DNA of 64,000 nucleotides, from NCBI RefSeq assembly GCF_963678185.1, contig NZ_OY782757.1, positions 1,499,001 to 1,563,000 on the forward strand, in the 5' to 3' direction. Numbering within the stretch: position 1 is the first letter of the stretch; every line of letters begins with the position of its first letter. This document shows, one piece after another, positions 58,764 through 64,000 of this stretch. The notes beneath the pieces were generated by a model that saw only the letters and a program-made list of their open reading frames with translations, made no database searches and was not told where the DNA came from. Position numbers and translations under genes: made by a program. Origin of the DNA: an uncultured Tolumonas sp. GTDB taxonomy: Bacteria; Pseudomonadota; Gammaproteobacteria; Enterobacterales; Aeromonadaceae.

Positions 58764-60260
58764 ATGTCTCAAGGTTTAGTAACTGCTTCATACATCGTGG
58801 CAGCGGTGCTGTTCATTGCCAGTCTGGCGGGTTTGTCGAAACAGGAGACCGCAAAATACGGTAACTTGTTTGGCATGACCGGGATGGCAATTGCACTGAT
58901 TGCGACCATTGCCAGCCCAAGCGTGCATGGTGTGGTCTTTATTCTGGTGGCGATGGTCATCGGTGGCTCTATTGGTGCACGTTTAGCACTGAAAGTTGAA
59001 ATGACCCAAATGCCTGAGCTGGTTGCAGTATTGCACAGCTTTGTGGGTTTGGCGGCCGTTTTAGTAGGCTATAACAGCTTCATCGAACTGTTACCGGCTA
59101 ACGCGGTGCAACAACTGGTGTTGCCACTGAACGGCTCACCGGAAGAAATCATGGCGGCGGCACAAGCAGCCATCAGCCAGATTGCACAACAAACCGCGAA
59201 TGGTCACGGTCATCTGACCGGCGCGATGCTGAACATCCACCTGACTGAAATCTTCTTAGGCGTGTTCATCGGTGCGGTGACCTTCACCGGCTCTATTGTG
59301 GCGTTCGGTAAATTGCGTGGCACTATCAGCTCGAAACCGCTGAATATTCCACACAAACATAAACTGAACCTGCTGGCCGCAGTGGCCTCGTTCCTGCTGA
59401 TGCTGTTGTTCATCAAAGTCGGTGGCTCAACGTTTGCTATCATCGTGATGACGCTGATTGCACTGGCGTTCGGCTGGCATCTGGTCGCCTCTATCGGTGG
59501 TGCGGATATGCCAGTCGTGGTTTCCATGCTGAACTCCTACTCCGGTTGGGCGGCCGCAGCAGCCGGCTTTATGCTGTCTAACGACCTGCTGATTGTGACC
59601 GGTGCCTTGGTGGGCTCGTCAGGTGCCATCCTGTCTTACATCATGTGTAAGGCGATGAACCGTTCGTTTATCTCCGTGATTGCCGGTGGTTTTGGTACTG
59701 ATGGTGTGGCATCTTCCTCTTCGGAAGAAGAGATGGGCGAATACCGTGAAATGTCACCGGAAGATGTGGCTGAGCTGCTGAAGAACTCCAGCTCCGTTAT
59801 CATCACCCCGGGCTACGGCATGGCGGTAGCCCAGGCACAATACCCGGTTGCGGACATCACCCAGAAACTGCGTGATAAAGGCATCAACGTGCGCTTTGGT
59901 ATCCACCCGGTGGCGGGTCGTCTGCCAGGTCACATGAACGTGCTGCTGGCGGAAGCGAAAGTACCTTACGATATCGTGCTGGAAATGGACGAAATCAACG
60001 AAGACTTCACAGAGACTGACACCGTACTGGTTATCGGTGCCAACGACACCGTGAACCCGGCGGCGATGGAAGACCCGGGCAGCCCGATTGCCGGTATGCC
60101 AGTGCTGGAAGTGTGGAAAGCGCAGAACGTAGTGGTGTTCAAACGTTCGATGAACACCGGTTACGCCGGCGTGCAGAACCCGCTGTTCTTCAAAGAGAAC
60201 TCGCACATGTGCTTTGGTGATGCAAAAGCCACCGTAGAAGCCATTCTGAAAGCGCTGTAA
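58764..60260 (+). CDS. pntB: NAD(P) transhydrogenase subunit beta
   Basis: PntB has nine membrane helices (domain IIb, about 1-270) forming the proton path and the NADP(H)-binding domain III (about 310-498) with [18 protein letters not shown] and [23 protein letters not shown]. The length of 498 aa is slightly longer than E. coli PntB (462), with an insertion near [23 protein letters not shown] precedes the ATG. Confidence 0.96.
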   Translation: MSQGLVTASYIVAAVLFIASLAGLSKQETAKYGNLFGMTGMAIALIATIASPSVHGVVFILVAMVIGGSIGARLALKVEMTQMPELVAVLHSFVGLAAVLVGYNSFIELLPANAVQQLVLPLNGSPEEIMAAAQAAISQIAQQTANGHGHLTGAMLNIHLTEIFLGVFIGAVTFTGSIVAFGKLRGTISSKPLNIPHKHKLNLLAAVASFLLMLLFIKVGGSTFAIIVMTLIALAFGWHLVASIGGADMPVVVSMLNSYSGWAAAAAGFMLSNDLLIVTGALVGSSGAILSYIMCKAMNRSFISVIAGGFGTDGVASSSSEEEMGEYREMSPEDVAELLKNSSSVIITPGYGMAVAQAQYPVADITQKLRDKGINVRFGIHPVAGRLPGHMNVLLAEAKVPYDIVLEMDEINEDFTETDTVLVIGANDTVNPAAMEDPGSPIAGMPVLEVWKAQNVVVFKRSMNTGYAGVQNPLFFKENSHMCFGDAKATVEAILKAL

Positions 60261-60281
60261 CAGCTCAATCAGAACGCAGAA

Positions 60282-60310
60282 GAGGGAGGCTTACTGGCCT
60301 CCCTTTTTTA
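60282..60310 (+). terminator. Terminator after pntB
   Basis: GGGAGGC / GCCTCCC with a 6-nt loop, followed by TTTTTTA. Confidence 0.85.
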
Positions 60311-60393
60311 TTTTAACCCAGCGTTTTATTGACTATCCGATGACTTAACGACATGCTGCCCGCAATAAAATTACCGGTAGTTTGCAGTAACTC

Positions 60394-61569
60394 ATGACAA
60401 TCAGTACCTCGCTTTGGTTTGTGTACCATTCCATTATTTATGCTGGAATTTGTGGCCTGCTGCTGACTTTGGTGCCGCATCTGCGCCTACACAAACGCAC
60501 GTTGTGGATCTACTGGATCATCAACCTGCTGATTTTCAGTATTTGGCTAATCTCGCAATTTTCTGAGCAAAACTGGCTGGTCACTTCAACACCGCTACGC
60601 TGGATCATCGCATTGTGGCTCAATGCATCGATGGCTTATGTCGCTATCGGTGGTGGTTTTACCGTGTTACGTGTATTGCTGCGCGTGGCGCGGCGAAAAT
60701 TGAGCGCTCACTTCTGGCATCAGCCCAATGCCATCTTGCTGCCATTGGTCTGGATGTTATCTGCGTTCGGTGTTTATGAGGCGATGTCAGCACCGCTGTT
60801 ACGCCATTATGATGTCTATCTGGAACAACTTCCCGCTGAGTTAGATGGGTTTAAAATTGCGCAAATCACAGATAGTCATGTCGGCGATTTTGTGGGTAGT
60901 CGTGAATTGGCCAACGCCGTTAGCCGACTAAATGCCACAAACCCTGATTTACTGGTCATGACCGGTGATTTACTCGATGACGAACGCCAGTTAGACAGCG
61001 CCTTTGCCGCCCTCACCCAGGCCAATGCGCCGATGGGCGTGGTTGCCATTCTGGGAAATCATGAGAAATATCATGGTCTGCCAACTATTTTGCAAAAATA
61101 CAAAACCGAAGCAACACAGACTAATTTACGTCTGCTGGTTGATGAAAATATTACACTGAATTATCACGGTGCCGAATTTCAGATCGTCGGGGTCGATTAT
61201 CCCATTCTGCCGGATAGCCGTCGCCGGATGGCTGAAACAGCTAAGTTGGATTACATGCAACGCTCAGCAGATAAAGCATTCCGCGGGGTTAAACCCAGCG
61301 AGTGGATTTTATGCCTGACACATCATCCGGACTTTTTTGATCTCGCAGCAACAAACCATGCTGGCCTGAGTTTGGCCGGACACACCCACGGTGGGCAGGT
61401 TTTACCATTAGGTTACACGGTCGGCAAATTATGGTTTAACTATTTAAAAGGCTGGTATCAACTGCACTCAAGTCAGTTGTTTGTATCGGTAGGCATGGGT
61501 CATGTTTGGCCTTACCGCTTAGGTGTGCCGCCTGAGATTGTGACCTTTACGCTGCACCGAAAAATATAA
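60394..61569 (+). CDS. Membrane-anchored metallophosphoesterase (YkuE/YaeI-like)
   Basis: The 391-aa protein has about four N-terminal membrane helices (residues 8-125) and a calcineurin-type phosphoesterase domain (about 150-385). All metal-binding blocks are present: ITDSHVGD, MTGDLLDD, ILGNHEKYHG, LTHHPDFF and LAGHTHGGQ. Relatives include YkuE and YaeI, which act on lipid or nucleotide phosphates, but the substrate is unknown. It is convergent with nifM and separated from pntB by a terminator. No link to nitrogen fixation is evident. Confidence 0.82.
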   Translation: MTISTSLWFVYHSIIYAGICGLLLTLVPHLRLHKRTLWIYWIINLLIFSIWLISQFSEQNWLVTSTPLRWIIALWLNASMAYVAIGGGFTVLRVLLRVARRKLSAHFWHQPNAILLPLVWMLSAFGVYEAMSAPLLRHYDVYLEQLPAELDGFKIAQITDSHVGDFVGSRELANAVSRLNATNPDLLVMTGDLLDDERQLDSAFAALTQANAPMGVVAILGNHEKYHGLPTILQKYKTEATQTNLRLLVDENITLNYHGAEFQIVGVDYPILPDSRRRMAETAKLDYMQRSADKAFRGVKPSEWILCLTHHPDFFDLAATNHAGLSLAGHTHGGQVLPLGYTVGKLWFNYLKGWYQLHSSQLFVSVGMGHVWPYRLGVPPEIVTFTLHRKI

Positions 61570-61621
61570 TACTCAAAGTAATTAGAATCGCTGCAATTCC
61601 AAGTGAAGGATATAGGAGGCA

Positions 61622-62461
61622 TTACGCCTCCTGTTGCATCAACCAAGTCAGCCACTGTTTTTGCAGTTTTTTCTTCGCCTGTTGTAACTGTGCTTCGATA
61701 ATTTTTGGCACCGCTTCGCTGAGTGGCATCGGAGCGGCAGCATGGATTTTTTCACACCACAGCAGATGAAATCCCATCGGGCTACGCGTGATCTGACTAA
61801 ACCCACGTTCTGGCAGCTGAAACAACACTGCATCCAATTCTGGATAGAGTTGCCCCGCCTTCACCAGACCAATTTTTCCTTCATTGACGGCAGTGGGACA
61901 TTCCGAATAGCGCATCGCTAAATCGGCAAATTTCCCCGGCGAACTGATCAACTGGCTACGGATATTCTGCAACCGCGCATAAGATGTTTCCTCGTAGTTC
62001 TCAGGGTTGGTATCGTCAATCGTGATCAAGATATGCCGCACCAAACGACGTTCCGGTTGCAAGAATTGACGCGGATGATCCAGATACCACGATTTAGCTG
62101 CTTCTTCCGTCAACGGTTTGATATTTTCGACCACTTTGTCCATCACCTGCGACACCAACAGCTCACGCCGCAGCGCCTCTTTCAGACTTGGCAGATCCAG
62201 CTTTACCGTGGCCATTGAGGCTTTCCAGGCTTCTTCATCCGGATAAGCTTTTTTAACCTCTTCAAGTGCCGCATTCAGATCAGCGGCTGACACAGACATT
62301 TCCGCCTGTGCTGCGTAATCAAGAATACGTGCTTCCATCGCCAATTGGTGATCGAGCATTTTTGCCAGCTGGCTTTGTTCATCCGCCGACAAGTCAGCGG
62401 GCACTTTACCAAAATGCTGGGCTGCCAGTTTTAAGGTGGGATACGCTTGCCAATTCAGCAT
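61622..62461 (-). CDS. nifM: Peptidyl-prolyl isomerase NifM
   Basis: NifM is the PpiC-type isomerase needed to mature the nitrogenase Fe protein NifH. The 279-residue protein has an N-terminal SurA-like helical region (about 1-120) and a parvulin domain (about 125-245) with RRLVRHILITIDD, FADLAMRYSECPTAVNEGKIG and SPMGFHLLWCEK. It has no signal peptide, so it is cytosolic, as expected. It overlaps nifZ by seven bases and is the last gene of nifVWZM; a hairpin (AGGAGGC / GCCTCCT) overlaps its stop. Confidence 0.92.
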   Translation of the reverse strand: MLNWQAYPTLKLAAQHFGKVPADLSADEQSQLAKMLDHQLAMEARILDYAAQAEMSVSAADLNAALEEVKKAYPDEEAWKASMATVKLDLPSLKEALRRELLVSQVMDKVVENIKPLTEEAAKSWYLDHPRQFLQPERRLVRHILITIDDTNPENYEETSYARLQNIRSQLISSPGKFADLAMRYSECPTAVNEGKIGLVKAGQLYPELDAVLFQLPERGFSQITRSPMGFHLLWCEKIHAAAPMPLSEAVPKIIEAQLQQAKKKLQKQWLTWLMQQEA

Positions 62462-62919
62462 GCCGCCTCCTCGGCCGGTTCTACCTCCGGCGGCCAGCAG
62501 ATGGCCGATAACGGCACCAGTAACATACGATCCTGAAACAGTACCTCATACATGATCGGATCCATATCCCGACGCACCGACATCACCTGCCCGCGCGAAC
62601 CGGCTTCAGCAATCACTTCACCTTTGATGGCCAGATGATTAACTGCGTTGATCCAATCGCCGAATTCGAATTCACTGTCCACCCAAGGTTCATCGGCTGA
62701 AATAAGCTCCTGGCTGCGACAACCGACAATCACATCCTCCTCGATGAAATGCACCTGATAAATCAACTGATCTTGCAGGAATACCCCCACATCGCGGACA
62801 TAACCACAGTTACCTTTGCGTACGATCAGATCGCCACGCTGTTTACCCGGGAAAGTACCATCATCACGAATGGTGCGCACCACGCGCACGACGTCGCCAT
62901 AGTCATATTCAGGTTTCAT
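62455..62919 (-). CDS. nifZ: Nitrogen fixation protein NifZ
   Basis: NifZ is an accessory protein for P-cluster assembly on the MoFe protein. The 154-residue protein starts with the family sequence YDYGDVVRVVRTIRDDGTFPG, followed by RKGNCGYVRDVGVFLQDQLIYQVHF in two parts and later RGQVMSVR; the second half repeats the same small-barrel pattern. The ATG overlaps the nifW stop by four bases, with AGGAGG inside the end of nifW. Confidence 0.93.
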   Translation of the reverse strand: MKPEYDYGDVVRVVRTIRDDGTFPGKQRGDLIVRKGNCGYVRDVGVFLQDQLIYQVHFIEEDVIVGCRSQELISADEPWVDSEFEFGDWINAVNHLAIKGEVIAEAGSRGQVMSVRRDMDPIMYEVLFQDRMLLVPLSAICWPPEVEPAEEAAC

Positions 62920-63242
62920 AACAACACCTCCTGCAATTTAGACATGGCCACAAAACTCGGCGTTAAACGGTTATACACACCCAGCGTAGAATTCGATTTC
63001 ACATCCTGATGATGGAAAATGCGGTAGCTGTCTGCCAGCAAGGTTTTCGCTAACAGAAAACGATCTTGCTCATTCATACAGCGTTCTGAGCTGGCGTTTT
63101 TAATCTGCTGATTAAAGTGATGCATGATATGCAGTCGTTTACTGCGCACCTGTGCTGCTTCATACGGAATACCGAAAAAATCCAGAAAGGCTTCTGCACT
63201 TTCTAACTCTTCAATACCATCCAGTGAGGTAAACCAATCCAT
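62916..63242 (-). CDS. nifW: Nitrogenase-stabilizing protein NifW
   Basis: NifW protects or helps assemble the MoFe protein. The 108-residue protein shows the family start (MDWFTSLDGIEELESAEAFLDFF), FGIPYE and VHVxRLHIMHHF-like RSKRLHIMHHFNQ, and the conserved end KSNSTLGVYNRL. I use ATG 63242 with GGAG upstream; the longer open frame back to 63476 runs through nifV and is spurious. It follows nifV by 19 bp. Confidence 0.93.
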   Translation of the reverse strand: MDWFTSLDGIEELESAEAFLDFFGIPYEAAQVRSKRLHIMHHFNQQIKNASSERCMNEQDRFLLAKTLLADSYRIFHHQDVKSNSTLGVYNRLTPSFVAMSKLQEVLL

Positions 63243-63261
63243 AGAGACTCCTTGGCCTGCA

Positions 63262-64000
63262 TTACAAGGCAACACGTTGGGGGGAATTAAACAGACGCTG
63301 ATAGACCCAGCGTAATTCTGATTCAGTCGGGTTTCGTTTCGCCCGTTCGGCAAAATGGCGGATCTGCTCCAGCACCATATCGATTTGCTCATTGGCCAGC
63401 TGATAACCAAGGCTGGCAAATACGGAACGCACCGAATTACGGCCGGAATGTTTGCCCAGCACCAGCTTGTGCTCACGACCTAAACTGGCGGGATCAACAC
63501 CCTGATAGTTGTTTTTGTCTTTCAGTAAACCGTCGACATGCACGCCGGATTCATGCGTAAAAGCATATTCACCGACCAGTGATTTTTGCTGGGCAATCTC
63601 ACGACCCGATGCTTTGGCGACTAATGCACACAGCGCCGGTAAACGGTGACTTTGAATGCCGGAATCGATGCTAAAACACTGCTTGAGCGCCATCACTACC
63701 TCTTCCAGCGGTGCATTGCCCGCCCGTTCCCCCAAACCAATCACGGTGGTGTTTGCATGGGTGGCACCAGCACGGAAGGCCGCCAAGGTATTGGCGGTTG
63801 CCAGCCCCAGATCGTCATGCGCATGCATTTCCAGCTGCAACGGCCAATACTGACGCAGGGCGCGGATGCGATCATAAGTGGTAAATGGGTCAAGAATGCC
63901 GACCGTATCGGCATATCGCAGGCGCTCAGCCCCCGTACGTAATGCTAAATCAGCCACGATGCGCAAATCGCCCAGCGTGGCGCGGGAGGCATCTTCACAA
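63262..64000 (-). CDS. nifV: Homocitrate synthase NifV (partial, 5' end outside window)
   Basis: NifV makes homocitrate, the organic ligand of FeMo-cofactor. The visible 245 C-terminal codons read in frame to the window edge (EDASRATLGDL at the very edge). Motifs of the isopropylmalate/homocitrate synthase family are present: RYADTVGILDP, LEMHAHDDLGLATANT (metal-binding HxH-type), TVIGLGERAGNAPLEEV, and the NifV-type GEYAFTHESGVHVDGLLKD and LGKHSGRNSV. nifW, nifZ and nifM follow in one operon; upstream nif genes (nifUS expected) lie outside. Confidence 0.95.
   Translation of the reverse strand, partial: CEDASRATLGDLRIVADLALRTGAERLRYADTVGILDPFTTYDRIRALRQYWPLQLEMHAHDDLGLATANTLAAFRAGATHANTTVIGLGERAGNAPLEEVVMALKQCFSIDSGIQSHRLPALCALVAKASGREIAQQKSLVGEYAFTHESGVHVDGLLKDKNNYQGVDPASLGREHKLVLGKHSGRNSVRSVFASLGYQLANEQIDMVLEQIRHFAERAKRNPTESELRWVYQRLFNSPQRVAL

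Noticed and set aside
63243-63476. Longer N-terminus for NifW
   Set aside because: The upstream frame lies in antiphase within nifV and lacks NifW similarity; the start at 63242 matches the family.

Overview
The window reads as chromosome of a facultatively anaerobic, nitrogen-fixing gammaproteobacterium. Housekeeping blocks keep E. coli/Aeromonas-like order (dksA-gluQ-pcnB-folK-panBCD-pth-ychF; serS-rarA-lolA-ftsK-lrp-trxB-aat-bpt-infA-clpA-clpS-cspD-icd-nudJ-mnmA-hflD-purB). A Klebsiella/Azotobacter-type nif regulon (nifL-nifA, rnf, nifF, nifVWZM) sits beside them. An Aeromonadales member close to Tolumonas is the best guess, but this is inference from gene content and no database was searched.

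Layout. 1-1.46 kb is a decayed accessory edge: the 3' end of an unrecognised gene, a broken umuC relic, short tandem repeats and a terminator. 1.46-4.4 kb holds a small unknown ORF, an iron alcohol dehydrogenase, a nucleoside deaminase and thpR. 4.4-16.5 kb is the dksA to ychF block, interrupted by a convergent two-gene RND efflux system; pcnB appears to start at AUU, as in E. coli. 16.6-22.0 kb has an HD-GYP protein and a glycyl-radical enzyme/activase pair facing a fructose-6-phosphate aldolase across a perfect FNR box. 22.2-22.7 kb is a Met-Gln-Gln-Gln-Met tRNA array. 22.7-42.5 kb is the conserved serS to purB block, with alanine dehydrogenase next to lrp. 42.6-43.9 kb is an insertion-sequence graveyard (IS982-type and IS5-type relics with a 10-bp slippage repeat). 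A PEP-CTERM protein follows.

44.6-64 kb is the nif-associated island. nifLA diverges from rnfABCDGEH across a 361-bp control region with sigma54-like promoters and NifA-type TGT-N10-ACA sites. Downstream lie an NhaD-type Na+/H+ antiporter, nifF with its own sigma54-like promoter, a YjeH-type amino-acid exporter, pntAB, a membrane metallophosphoesterase, and finally nifM-nifZ-nifW-nifV on the opposite strand, with nifV running off the window.

How it may fit together. NifL/NifA would sense oxygen and fixed nitrogen and switch on Rnf and NifF. Rnf uses membrane energy to drive electrons from NADH to low-potential carriers; NifF passes electrons to nitrogenase, whose structural genes are outside the window. 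PntAB and NhaD next to these genes could balance NAD(P)H pools and interconvert Na+ and H+ gradients. That last link is a hypothesis from gene order only.
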